The translations under genes were made by a program, and so were the position numbers. Shown piece after piece: positions 10,007-17,650 of a stretch of DNA of 64,000 nt. The DNA lies in assembly GCA_963675955.2 (NCBI GenBank), contig CAXXVR010000007.1, positions 558,001 to 622,000 of the forward strand. The letters are read 5' to 3'. The stretch is from Desulfocicer sp963675955. GTDB taxonomy: Bacteria > Desulfobacterota > Desulfobacteria > Desulfobacterales > Desulfobacteraceae. Under the pieces are notes generated by a model that had not been told where the DNA came from, did no database searches, and worked only from the letters and a program-made list of their open reading frames with translations. Position 1 is the stretch's first letter, and the number at the start of each line of letters is the position of its first letter.

Positions 10007-11242
10007 TTACCTCTCCCCATCCTTATACCGTTTCCGAAGCACATGGATAATATCCAGGCGCTCAAAAAAAATATCAATGAGTTCCGGATCAAACTGAGTT
10101 CCGGCATTTGCCCGCATGATTTCATTCACCTGATCATCGGGCCAGGCTTCTTTATAAACCCTTTTGGAACACAGGGCATCGTAGACATCTGCAATGGCAA
10201 CAATACGCCCAAACAGAGGAATTTCTTTTCCTTTCTTGCCAAGAGCCTTTCCACGGGCATCCATCTTGCCAGGAAGGGGGATATTGTTGTCATCCACATG
10301 GCCAGGATAGCCTTTGCCATCCCAGCGCTCATGGTGATTTAAAGCCACATCCATGGCATCATCATCATAGTCCGAGGCCTTGTTGATGAACACCTGTTTT
10401 CCAATGAGAGTGTGGGCCTTCATGATATCATATTCTTCGGGGGTGAGCTTGGCCGGTTTTTTAAGAATGGTGTCTGAGATACCCACCTTGCCCACATCAT
10501 GGAGCATGGCAGCAATGCGCAACCGGTCCCTGACCCGGTCAATCTTTTTCCGGCTGTAACCCCGACGCAGGGCCCAGCCCTCATAAATTTCCGTGGAATA
10601 GGCGGCAACCCGGTTGACATGTGCACCGGTTTCCCAGGGGTCCCTGAGTTCAGCCATGTGAACCATGCGAAGTAAAATGATCCGAGTCATCTTTGCCCGT
10701 TCAAGGGCCATGGAGGCAGTGGTGGCAAAATGGCACATGATTTTCTGGTCTTCCGGAGAAAATGTGGCAATGCTGCTGTGTCCATCCCGGGCATTGATGA
10801 TCTGAAGAATGCCCAGGATATCCCCGTTAAACTGTTTTAAGGGAAGTGTAAGCATGGAGGTGGTTTTATAATCTGCCCGCTGATCAATCTCTTGATTAAA
10901 ATGATAGGGCAGAGAAGGACTTATCCGGTAAACATCATCAATATTGAGAAGTTCACCTGTCACTGCCACATAGCCTGCAATACTTTCCTTATTTAATTCA
11001 ATGCAAAAAGAGGAATAAATAAGTTTCTCTTCAGGTTTAAGGCGACTCTGGAGGGTGTCGTTCTGGGTAAAAGAGATGTGAAGGCATTCCTCTTCTCGGA
11101 TGTAAATAGAACCGGCATCGGCATTGGCGACCATGCGGGCCTTGGTCAGAATATGTTCCATGAGAATGTCAAGATCCTGAACCTGACTGAGCTCTATGCT
11201 CAACTCGGTCATTAAATCAATGCGTTCCTTTTCCGTCAACAT
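10007..11242 (-). CDS. GAF and HD-GYP domain protein, predicted cyclic-di-GMP phosphodiesterase
   Basis: A 411-residue soluble protein. Residues about 15-185 are a GAF sensor domain (AGSIYIREEECLHISFTQND), followed by an HD-GYP domain with LHDVGKVGI and HHERWDGKGYPG. HD-GYP proteins hydrolyse c-di-GMP to GMP, or sometimes c-GAMP. The domain carries an insertion after the GYP motif (about residues 340-355, rich in Gly and Lys) that is longer than usual. It is convergent with the hybrid histidine kinase gene and could share its signal, though this is inference. Confidence 0.88.
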   Translation of the reverse strand: MLTEKERIDLMTELSIELSQVQDLDILMEHILTKARMVANADAGSIYIREEECLHISFTQNDTLQSRLKPEEKLIYSSFCIELNKESIAGYVAVTGELLNIDDVYRISPSLPYHFNQEIDQRADYKTTSMLTLPLKQFNGDILGILQIINARDGHSSIATFSPEDQKIMCHFATTASMALERAKMTRIILLRMVHMAELRDPWETGAHVNRVAAYSTEIYEGWALRRGYSRKKIDRVRDRLRIAAMLHDVGKVGISDTILKKPAKLTPEEYDIMKAHTLIGKQVFINKASDYDDDAMDVALNHHERWDGKGYPGHVDDNNIPLPGKMDARGKALGKKGKEIPLFGRIVAIADVYDALCSKRVYKEAWPDDQVNEIMRANAGTQFDPELIDIFFERLDIIHVLRKRYKDGER

Positions 11243-11673
11243 CCTCTATTTTCCCTTTTCAGAATTTAGATAATAAGCTTAATAATAGCATGGAGAGACT
11301 TGGGCATGAGTTTAGATTTAGGTATCACATTTCAAGACCGCAGAACAAGTGATAATTTTCCCCTTTTTTTCCTTGTTCTTTTTCCTTTCAAATGCGTATA
11401 CTTAATGAATCATTTTTTTCTGACCAATTTTCTAAACATACACAGGATCAGGCCTATACTTTTAAACTGATAATGTCTGCAAAAAACCCTGAAATTTCAC
11501 ATAAACCGAAAAGACCAAGGGGTTGACCATACCACTCTGACAATAAAGACAACATCAGAAAAACAACCTGACACACCCACCTGGCAGGATAATTGCTTAC
11601 TCTGAATATCAACAAACCCTGACCTAAGGCTCTAGAGGGGGTTCCTGCCGGTTTTCTATAAAACAAGGCATTC

Positions 11674-11701
11674 TTGACATCATTATTACCATGGCTAAAA
11701 T
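11674..11701 (+). promoter_or_regulatory. Candidate sigma-70-type promoter of the reductase/rubrerythrin operon
   Basis: TTGACA at 11674-11679 is followed after 16 bases by TAAAAT at 11696-11701, close to the consensus. The predicted transcript would begin near 11708, some 39 bases before the ATG at 11747. The -10 box lies inside the first unit of a 21-base direct repeat. Confidence 0.5.
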
Positions 11702-11726
11702 CTATATTACCAGGGCCAAAATCCAT
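11685..11726 (+). repeat. 21-base tandem repeat overlapping the promoter, possible operator
   Basis: Two adjoining units, 11685-11705 and 11706-11726, both begin ATTACCA and end in an AAAATCYAT sequence, and 18 of 21 positions agree. They cover the -10 box and the first transcribed bases, a good position for a repressor that binds side by side. No known PerR or Fur consensus is evident. Confidence 0.5.
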
Positions 11727-11746
11727 AACCATCTGGGGGATTACCC

Positions 11747-12889
11747 ATGACATCACATCTTATTATCGGTAATGGCGCAGCCGGAACAACCGCAGCGGAA
11801 CAGATCCGAAAGCAGGATCCCGACGCGGTTATCACTCTGATCACCCAGGAAGCACTTCCCCTGTACAGCCGCATCAGAATCCCGGAGTTCTTAAGCGGCA
11901 AAATTCAGGAACCGGCATTAATTATCAAAAACCTCCCATGGCATGCCCAACGGGGCATCACCCTTGTAACAGAAACAAAAGTGTCCCAGGTTGACTATAA
12001 AAACAAAACAGCCATCACCACGGATGGAAGAAACTTTCCCTATGATACACTGCTTCTGGCCACGGGGAGTAACTCTTTTGTGCCCCCCGTTAAAGGCAGC
12101 GATAAGAAAGGCATTTTTACCCTGAGAACGATTGAAGATGCCAGGGCACTGGCAAATCTCAGTTCCAAAGCCACAGAACTGGTACTCATCGGTGGCGGTC
12201 TTCTGGGACTTGAAGCTGCAGCAGCCATGGCCCAAAGAGGTAAACATGTTACCGTGGTGGAATTTTTTGATCGACTTCTGCCCAGACAACTGGATAATGA
12301 AGGTGCCGCAAGGCTGCAGACTTTGCTGGAACAAAGGGGCTTTACATTTAAACTGGGAGCCGTCACCGAAGAAATTACAGGTAAGGACCAGGTGGAAGGG
12401 GTCCGTCTCAAATCTGGCGAGACACTTTTGTCCCATGCCGTCTTGTTTTCAGCGGGAGTTCGTTCCCAATTATCCCTGGTAAAGGATTCCGGCATGGAGA
12501 CAGACCGCGGGATTGTGGTGAATGAACACATGGAAACCTCCCTTACCGGTGTGTATGCCGCCGGGGATGTGGCACAATTTAAAGACATCAACTATTGCAT
12601 ATGGCCAGAAGCCGTTGAACAGGGACGTGTGGCTGGCATCAACATGGCAGGAGGGATTGCTCAATTTAAAAACATCCCCCCCTCCAATGTTTTAAAAGTT
12701 GCGGGAATTGCCCTGGCATCGGCTGGGGAAATTGATGTGGAAGGCAAAATGACATCTGAGATAACCGCCAGTGAAACCACGTATCAGAAGATTGTAAAAG
12801 ATACCCATGGAAACATCATTGGCTGTATCATGCTGGGGGATACCAGCACATTTAACCAGATACTTAAACAGATAAAAGGAGACCAATAG
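11747..12889 (+). CDS. NAD(P)H:rubredoxin oxidoreductase-like FAD protein
   Basis: A 380-residue flavoprotein with an N-terminal FAD-binding GNGAAGTTAAE, an NAD(P)H site LIGGGLLGLEAAAAMAQRG (about 145-163) and the second FAD motif TGVYAAGDVAQ. The length and N-terminus match NADH:rubredoxin oxidoreductase and the FAD part of NirB/rubredoxin reductase. It should pass electrons from NAD(P)H to rubredoxin. It ends three bases before the rubrerythrin start, so the two are translated together; rubrerythrin with its own rubredoxin domain is the likely acceptor. Confidence 0.85.
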   Translation: MTSHLIIGNGAAGTTAAEQIRKQDPDAVITLITQEALPLYSRIRIPEFLSGKIQEPALIIKNLPWHAQRGITLVTETKVSQVDYKNKTAITTDGRNFPYDTLLLATGSNSFVPPVKGSDKKGIFTLRTIEDARALANLSSKATELVLIGGGLLGLEAAAAMAQRGKHVTVVEFFDRLLPRQLDNEGAARLQTLLEQRGFTFKLGAVTEEITGKDQVEGVRLKSGETLLSHAVLFSAGVRSQLSLVKDSGMETDRGIVVNEHMETSLTGVYAAGDVAQFKDINYCIWPEAVEQGRVAGINMAGGIAQFKNIPPSNVLKVAGIALASAGEIDVEGKMTSEITASETTYQKIVKDTHGNIIGCIMLGDTSTFNQILKQIKGDQ

Positions 12890-12892
12890 CAC

Positions 12893-13471
12893 ATGGCACC
12901 ACTTAAAGGAACGGAAACGGAAAAAAATCTGCTCAAAGCCTTTGCCGGAGAATCACAGGCAAGAAACCGATACACCTATTTTGCAAGCCTGGCCAAAAAG
13001 GAAGGCTTTGTACAGATGGCTCATATTTTTGAGGAAACTGCAGATCAGGAAAAAGAACATGCCAAACGACTTTTTAAATTTCTGAAAAGCGGTGAAGAAA
13101 TTGAAATCACATCGGCATTTCCCGCAGGGGCATTAAAAAACACCGTGGACAACCTGGAAGCCTCGGCCGCCGGTGAAAACTATGAGCACACCACCATGTA
13201 TCCCGAATTTGCAGTAACGGCAAGAAAAGAAGGCTTTGAGGCCATCGCAGATGTATTCATGGCCATTGCCGTTGCAGAGAAACAGCACGAAAAAAGATTC
13301 CTTGATTTAAAGGCCAACATTGAAAATGACCGGGTGTTTAAAAGGGACACAGCCGTTACATGGCGCTGTCGCAACTGCGGCTATATCCATGAAGGCCAGG
13401 AAGCGCCGGATGTCTGCCCGGCATGTGCCCATGCAAAGGCGCATTTTGAACTGTTAGGCGAAAATTATTAA
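12893..13471 (+). CDS. rbr: Rubrerythrin
   Basis: A 192-residue protein with a ferritin-like four-helix diiron domain (first helix NLLKAFAGESQARNRYTYFA, then EETADQEKEHAKRLFKF and AVAEKQHEKRF) and a C-terminal rubredoxin domain with CRNCGY and CPAC (about residues 155-192). It is a standard full-length rubrerythrin, which reduces hydrogen peroxide to water in anaerobes using electrons from rubredoxin or directly from a reductase. It is the second gene of the operon that starts at 11747. A close paralogue lies at 41686-42261. Confidence 0.95.
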   Translation: MAPLKGTETEKNLLKAFAGESQARNRYTYFASLAKKEGFVQMAHIFEETADQEKEHAKRLFKFLKSGEEIEITSAFPAGALKNTVDNLEASAAGENYEHTTMYPEFAVTARKEGFEAIADVFMAIAVAEKQHEKRFLDLKANIENDRVFKRDTAVTWRCRNCGYIHEGQEAPDVCPACAHAKAHFELLGENY

Positions 13472-13657
13472 CCAGTTATGGATCCTCTGAATTCTTATTT
13501 CTCATACCACATATATTGATTTCAACTCCAGCATAACACATTATGTGAGGGGAAATTGGAGAACCTATGACTGACGAGTTAATCCAATGACATTTTGGGG
13601 GAAGATCGGATACCGATCATTACCCAATTGTTAAATTCAACCATTTAAGGAGGTATT

Positions 13658-14032
13658 ATGGCGGAAAAACTGGGTATTTACAAATGCGAAAAATGTGGCA
13701 ACATTGTTGAAGTCCTGCACGGAGAAAAACCCCCACTGAGCTGCTGCAATCAACCAATGACACTGATGAAGGAAAACTCTGTGGACGCAGCCCTGGAAAA
13801 ACATGTGCCCGTGATTGAAAAAATTGAAGGTGGGTACCTTGTCAAAGTGGGCAGTGTGGCTCACCCCATGGAAGCCAAACACTACATTGAATGGATTGAA
13901 CTCAATGCAGAGGGAATGGTTTACCGTAAATTTCTCAATCCCGGAGATGCACCTGAAGCCACATTCCTCACAGATGCAACGACTGTGACTGCAAGAGAAT
14001 TCTGCAATCTCCATGGCTTCTGGAAAGCCTGA
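13658..14032 (+). CDS. dfx: Desulfoferrodoxin (2Fe superoxide reductase)
   Basis: A 124-residue protein with both iron centres: the N-terminal desulforedoxin-like Fe(Cys)4 site (YKCEKCG with SCCNQP) and the C-terminal catalytic Fe site with histidines in EKHVPVIE, GSVAHPMEAKHYIEWIEL and the Cys/His pair of FCNLHG. It reduces superoxide to hydrogen peroxide without making oxygen, in the cytoplasm. The start is fixed by AAGGAGG before ATG. Placement between rubrerythrin and a peroxiredoxin makes sense, because its product is their substrate. Confidence 0.95.
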   Translation: MAEKLGIYKCEKCGNIVEVLHGEKPPLSCCNQPMTLMKENSVDAALEKHVPVIEKIEGGYLVKVGSVAHPMEAKHYIEWIELNAEGMVYRKFLNPGDAPEATFLTDATTVTAREFCNLHGFWKA

Positions 14033-14057
14033 TCCTGTAAATAATCGTTTTTAATTC

Positions 14058-14105
14058 AACCGCCGTTATCAGGATATATTCATACTTCCTGGTTTAACGG
14101 CGGTT
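14058..14105 (+). terminator. Hairpin between desulfoferrodoxin and Sec-peroxiredoxin
   Basis: AACCGCCGTTA at 14058-14068 pairs perfectly with TAACGGCGGTT at 14095-14105, with a possible inner pairing of AGGA and TCCT. Only a short T-rich stretch (TATT) follows, so it may be a partial terminator or a processing stem that lets the peroxiredoxin be expressed separately. Confidence 0.55.
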
Positions 14106-14146
14106 TATTCCAGAAAATTGTTTTCATACATCAGGGAGGTTGAAGC

Positions 14147-14869
14147 ATGTCAGAAGAATTAAATGCCGGATGTGAACGCCCTTCAAGTGGACCAGTGGAA
14201 GAAGCACAGACCGTGGCCCCCGTGGAGGCAGTTGAAAAACCCATGATAAAGGAGAGGACAATGATACAGGTAGGAAAAAAAGCCCCCGATTTCACAGCTG
14301 CAGGCTATCATAAAAACAGTTTTGTTAACGTGAAATTGTCGGAACATCTGGGAAAATGGGTGGTCCTGTGCTTTTATCCCGGTGATTTCACCTTTGTATG
14401 AGCCACTGAGATTTCAGCAGTTGCTGAAAAATACCCTGAGTTCCAGAAACTGGGCGTGGAAGTTCTTTCCATGAGCATTGACAGCATGTTTGTTCACAAA
14501 ATGTGGAACGATCATGAACTGTCAAAAATGGTGAAAGATGGGGTGCCTTTCCCCATGCTCTCCGATGCGGGCGGTAAAGTTGGTAGTCTGTATGGCGTCT
14601 ATGATCCCGATGCCGGTGTGGAAAATCGAGGACGTTTTCTCATAGATCCCGACGGCATTATCCAGGGCTTTGAGGTTCTGACTCCACCTGTGGGCCGTAA
14701 TATCAGCGAAACCCTTCGCCAAATCCAGGCATTCCAACTGGTTCGGGCATCAAAGGGTAGCCAAGCAACACCCTCCGGCTGGAAACCCGGTAAAAAAGTA
14801 TTGAACCCAGGCATAGATCTGGTGGGCAAGGTATGGGAAAACTGGTCAACGGACATGGCCTTTGACTGA
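14147..14869 (+). CDS. Selenocysteine-containing peroxiredoxin (AhpC/Prx1-type), read through in-frame UGA
   Basis: Two open stretches in one frame are joined at a TGA (14399-14401, codon 85). The sequence around it is DFTFV-TGA-ATE, exactly where peroxiredoxins have the peroxidatic Cys of FVCPTE, so the UGA should encode selenocysteine. Total length is 240 residues, with the thioredoxin-like fold complete after the UGA (FLIDPDG, GWKPGKKVL). No Cys follows the Sec, so there is no classical resolving Cys. The protein reduces peroxides, probably using thioredoxin- or glutaredoxin-type donors. A stem-loop follows the UGA. Two ribosome binding sites are present, GGGAGG before 14147 and AAAGGAG before an in-frame ATG at 14261 (MIQVGKKAPDF), so a shorter 202-residue form without the acidic 38-residue extension is possible. 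Confidence 0.88.
14399..14430 (+). promoter_or_regulatory. Candidate bacterial SECIS element
   Basis: After the UGA at 14399-14401, TTTCAGC (14412-14418) pairs with GCTGAAA (14423-14429) around the loop AGTT, which contains a G near its start. The loop lies about 18 bases past the UGA, within the range that SelB-dependent bacterial SECIS elements use. The stem is within the coding frame, as is usual in bacteria. Confidence 0.7.
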
Positions 14870-14877
14870 TTAAATTC

Positions 14878-14920
14878 TTCGGGCCTGGCCGAAAAAAGGG
14901 GCAAGCCCGGAATTTTATAA
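14878..14920 (+). terminator. Probable rho-independent terminator after Sec-peroxiredoxin
   Basis: TTCGGGC (14878-14884) pairs with GCCCGGA (14905-14911) and is followed by ATTTTATAAAT. It sits eight bases after the peroxiredoxin stop codon. Confidence 0.55.
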
Positions 14921-14938
14921 ATATCGGGCTCGGCGCAT

Positions 14939-15051
14939 GTAAATGTTTGAATAATGCCCCATATTCACCTGCTTAGGCTTGCGTAACATACAAATACTAT
15001 GCAACGACCGGACCAAAACAGGTGAAGATGGGGTGCTGACCGAATATTTAC
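14939..15051. repeat. Intergenic palindromic repeat family A, copy 2 (long form)
   Basis: The left arm starts GTAAATGTTTGA and continues GCCCCATATTCACCTG; the right arm reads ACAGGTGAAGATGGGG and ends CGAATATTTAC, so the whole 113-base unit can fold into a long imperfect hairpin. It lies between the convergent Sec-peroxiredoxin and DsrE-like genes. It matches copy 1 (138-224) and copy 3 (19341-19457). Confidence 0.75.
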
Positions 15052-15063
15052 AATAATTTTTCA

Positions 15064-15411
15064 TCAGAAAGTAATAATAACAAAGCCTTTTTCCTGGTAG
15101 CCTGCCATGCTGGCGTGGCCGGAAAGATCATCCAGAAGTGGTATCTTCTGTTCCACTGCCGCATTCAGGGTACCCAGTTTCTGGGCACACGCTTTACACA
15201 CACCATCAATGACACCGGCTTCCAGGGATTTCTTCCACAGGGCATTTAGTGGATTACCCGGTTTAACAAGCTCCGGCAGCAGCTTCACCGAAGCCCCCTC
15301 AAGGATAACCCTTACCTCATCCCCTCCTTTTTTCATGTCCAGAGCATTTAAAAGGACATGGATAAAGCACATGGAATCTCCATTAAACACAAACAACGCA
15401 TTTTTAGCCAT
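15064..15411 (-). CDS. DsrE-like sulfurtransferase-fold protein
   Basis: A 115-residue cytoplasmic protein of the DsrE/DsrF-like fold: a Rossmann-like start (ALFVFNGDSMCFIHVLLNALDM), then VRVILEGASVKLL and a Cys-containing loop VCKACAQKLG (about 78-88), which is where family members carry the sulfur-relay Cys. These proteins carry persulfide sulfur or act as small redox partners. AGGAG lies eight bases before the ATG. It stands alone on the minus strand within the oxidative-stress region. Confidence 0.8.
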   Translation of the reverse strand: MAKNALFVFNGDSMCFIHVLLNALDMKKGGDEVRVILEGASVKLLPELVKPGNPLNALWKKSLEAGVIDGVCKACAQKLGTLNAAVEQKIPLLDDLSGHASMAGYQEKGFVIITF

Positions 15412-15619
15412 AATCTGTTCTCCTAAATTTTAACGACTTACTGGGAGGGCTTGCTCACAGGATGGACCCGTCACAGTTAGCTGGACAATGGAATCGGGCC
15501 TGTTTTGTTGGCGTTATTGATCACAACCTGTGCGGATTTCAAAAACAACGAGAAGAGCGATAATGCAAGCCTGATCTTCCCCCCCCAAATAGCCCATGTT
15601 GTGACCAGGCCCGACAGGG

Positions 15620-15665
15620 CAGACGTGCCAGAACCCCATCAAGCCTGCCGAACCTGCCACGTCTG
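15620..15665 (-). terminator. Hairpin downstream of the ferritin-like gene
   Basis: CAGACGTG (15620-15627) pairs with CACGTCTG (15658-15665). It lies just past the stop codon of the minus-strand gene 15686-16159. There is no clear U-run on that strand, so it may stabilise the transcript end instead of stopping transcription. Confidence 0.35.
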
Positions 15666-15685
15666 ATTTTGATGTAAAGTTTTAT

Positions 15686-16159
15686 CTATGCGATCCCGGA
15701 AAGCTTCGTTGCCAGAAGCCTTATATGCCCCATTTCTTCCTTGATAATATCATCCACACGCTTTTTACCTGTGTCACCTGTAACCACCTCTTTCATGCCA
15801 AGGTAAAACACAATGGAATCCTGTTCCGCCTTGATGGCAGCGGAGAGAATATCTTTCATATCACTGCCGGGTTCTTCTTTCTTAAAGAAAATTTTGGTAT
15901 CTGCCATGGCCTGAAGGTAAAGTACGGCCTCTCCTTCGGGATCAAACATCTGAGTCTCTTTTTCTTCTTTTTTCAGATCCGCCTGCATGGCAGCAAAGGT
16001 TTTTTCATGCTGATCTTCCATATCAGCCAGGACTTTCAGGAAATTTTTCTCTTTTTCCCCCGTGACATTGGCGGCGGCTTTTCTGTAAAAAGCTGCACCG
16101 TTTACCTCAATCTGTTTTGCCATCTCAAATATTTCATCTGCACTGAAATCGTATGCCAT
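15686..16159 (-). CDS. Ferritin-like (rubrerythrin-type) diiron protein without rubredoxin domain
   Basis: A 157-residue all-helical protein. The two half-sites of a diiron centre can be seen: EVNGAAFYRKAAANV with EDQHEKTF, and KAEQDSIVFYLGMKEVV with EEMGHIRLL. It lacks the Cys-containing rubredoxin domain found in full rubrerythrins. Such proteins detoxify peroxide or store iron; the electron donor would have to be separate, for example the rubredoxin at 17492-17650. AAGGAG precedes the ATG. It is downstream of ROO on the same strand, about 115 bases away. Confidence 0.85.
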   Translation of the reverse strand: MAYDFSADEIFEMAKQIEVNGAAFYRKAAANVTGEKEKNFLKVLADMEDQHEKTFAAMQADLKKEEKETQMFDPEGEAVLYLQAMADTKIFFKKEEPGSDMKDILSAAIKAEQDSIVFYLGMKEVVTGDTGKKRVDDIIKEEMGHIRLLATKLSGIA

Positions 16160-16193
16160 TCAGTTGCTCCTTTTCTTGTTGTAAGAAAAAACA

Positions 16194-16224
16194 GGTGCTG
16201 GGTATTGGGTACCGGATTTGGTGC
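16194..16224. repeat. Fragment of intergenic repeat family B
   Basis: The segment CAGGTGCTGGGTATTGGGT with the following ACCGG resembles the GGTGCTGGGTACTGGGTTTTGG part of the elements at 36417-36500 and 38509-38594. It lies between the ferritin-like gene and ROO. The second half of the element (the GTTGTGTC part) is absent here. Confidence 0.4.
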
Positions 16225-16275
16225 ACCTTAATTTTTCAGTTTTTATTGTGACAAGAGAACTTGCCGTCATCGTTG

Positions 16276-17469
16276 TTAACTGGTTTCAATTATTTTATCT
16301 GCTATATCTTTTCCCATGGAAAAACAATTTTCCAGATCCCCGGGCTCTGGCACATATTGGACCTTGAGTCCCTCATGGATTACCTCCATTTTCATGGCCT
16401 CAAATTCCCGGTTCAGGATCTTTACTGCCTCCCCGCTCCAGCCATAGGAACCAAATGCAGCGGCCAGACGATTCTGGGGACGAAGACCCTTGATGTAAGT
16501 AAGCACATCTGCCACCACCGGAAATATCCCATTGTTCAGGGTTGGAGATCCCACTACAAGGGCTTTGGCATCCATGACCTCGGTCATTATGTCACTTCGA
16601 TGGCATTTGCGTGTGTTCATCAGCCGCACATGTACATCCCGGGACTCAATACCCTTGGCAACCTCCCGGGCCATGACGGCAGTACTCTTCCACATGGTAT
16701 CAAATATGATCACCGCCTTCCGGCTGCATTCCTGCCTGCTCCACTGATCATACTTTGCAATGATGGCACCGGGGTCCTTCCGAAAAATAACACCATGGTC
16801 AGGGCAGATCATATTAATTTCAAGGCCGGAGGCCTGAACAGATGTCAAAAGCCCCTGGACTTTAGTGGAATAATTGAGCAGAATATTGGCATAATATTTT
16901 GCCGCGTGATCCATGACCCTTTCACCGATCTCATCATCAAAGGCACAGTCCCCGGCATAATGCTGGCCAAAGGCATCACTGGAAAAAAGTATCTTATCCT
17001 CTTTGGCATAGGTAAACATGCTGTCTGGCCAGTGAAGCATCCGGGTCTCCATGAAAGCAAGGGTTCTTTTCCCAAGGCAGAGTTCTTCACCGTTTTCAAC
17101 GGCCCGGAGATTTAGTTTGCCCGGAAAATGACTGTTCAGATTTTTAAGCCCCATCTTGGAGCAAAGCACCGTCTTATCACTGCCAATACGTTTCATGACA
17201 GTGGTAAGTGCGCCGGAATGGTCCATTTCCGTGTGATTACTGATGACAACATCGATGTCTGCTGGATCAATAATCTTGCTGATGTTGTCCAGAAGTTCCT
17301 GGGCAAACTCCTTTTTAACCGTGTCAATGAGAACATTTTTCTCATCAAGGATCAAAAAGGCATTGTAAGAGGTACCCTCATAGGTGGAATAGCCATGGAA
17401 ATCCCGGATATCCCAATCCCGGCAGCCCACAGAATAGATACCCGGGGCTATTTCAACGGGTTTAAACAT
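16276..17469 (-). CDS. roo: Rubredoxin:oxygen oxidoreductase (A-type flavodiiron protein)
   Basis: A 397-residue protein with an N-terminal metallo-beta-lactamase-like diiron domain (ligands in NHTEMDH, His79, Glu81, Asp83, His84; further LHWPDSMFTY and CPDHGVIF) and a C-terminal flavodoxin domain binding FMN (IIFDTMWKSTAVMA, then GSPTLNNGIFP and GSYGWSGEA). It reduces oxygen to water, or nitric oxide to nitrous oxide, in the cytoplasm with electrons from rubredoxin. The rubredoxin gene lies directly upstream, 22 bases away, in the same operon. AAGGAGG precedes ATG. Confidence 0.95.
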   Translation of the reverse strand: MFKPVEIAPGIYSVGCRDWDIRDFHGYSTYEGTSYNAFLILDEKNVLIDTVKKEFAQELLDNISKIIDPADIDVVISNHTEMDHSGALTTVMKRIGSDKTVLCSKMGLKNLNSHFPGKLNLRAVENGEELCLGKRTLAFMETRMLHWPDSMFTYAKEDKILFSSDAFGQHYAGDCAFDDEIGERVMDHAAKYYANILLNYSTKVQGLLTSVQASGLEINMICPDHGVIFRKDPGAIIAKYDQWSRQECSRKAVIIFDTMWKSTAVMAREVAKGIESRDVHVRLMNTRKCHRSDIMTEVMDAKALVVGSPTLNNGIFPVVADVLTYIKGLRPQNRLAAAFGSYGWSGEAVKILNREFEAMKMEVIHEGLKVQYVPEPGDLENCFSMGKDIADKIIETS

Positions 17470-17491
17470 GCTGAATCCTCCTTAAAATCTT

Positions 17492-17650
17492 TTAATCAAG
17501 CTTCTCAAAAAACTCTTTTTCTGCACCGCACAGGGGGCATACCCAGCTGTCCGGGAGATCTTCAAAGGCAGTTCCGGCTTCAATACCATTTTCAAAATCA
17601 CCTTCGGCAGGATCATAGACATAATCACAGGGGCATTCATATTTACTCAT
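17492..17650 (-). CDS. Rubredoxin with unusual CxC first knuckle
   Basis: A 52-residue rubredoxin. The second metal knuckle is canonical (WVCPLCGAEK) and the central YDPAEGDFENGIEAGTAFE region is typical, but the first knuckle reads YECPCDYVYDP, with one residue between the cysteines instead of two. I checked the bases: the codons are TGC CCC TGT. It is the first gene of the rubredoxin-ROO operon (AAGGAG seven bases before ATG) and is the obvious electron donor to ROO. Confidence 0.9.
   Translation of the reverse strand: MSKYECPCDYVYDPAEGDFENGIEAGTAFEDLPDSWVCPLCGAEKEFFEKLD

Larger units (their letters stand above)
11243..11746. other. Intergenic region upstream of the oxidative-stress operon
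   Basis: About 500 bases without a credible gene between divergent transcription units. The left part presumably holds the promoter of the HD-GYP gene. The right part holds a strong candidate promoter (11674-11701) and a 21-base tandem repeat (11685-11726) just before the flavoprotein start at 11747. Nothing else is recognised. Confidence 0.6.

Noticed and set aside
14399..14401. Nonsense mutation splitting the peroxiredoxin into a pseudogene
   Set aside because: The stop falls exactly on the catalytic Cys codon and is followed by a SECIS-like stem; the frame on both sides is undamaged, so Sec is the better explanation.
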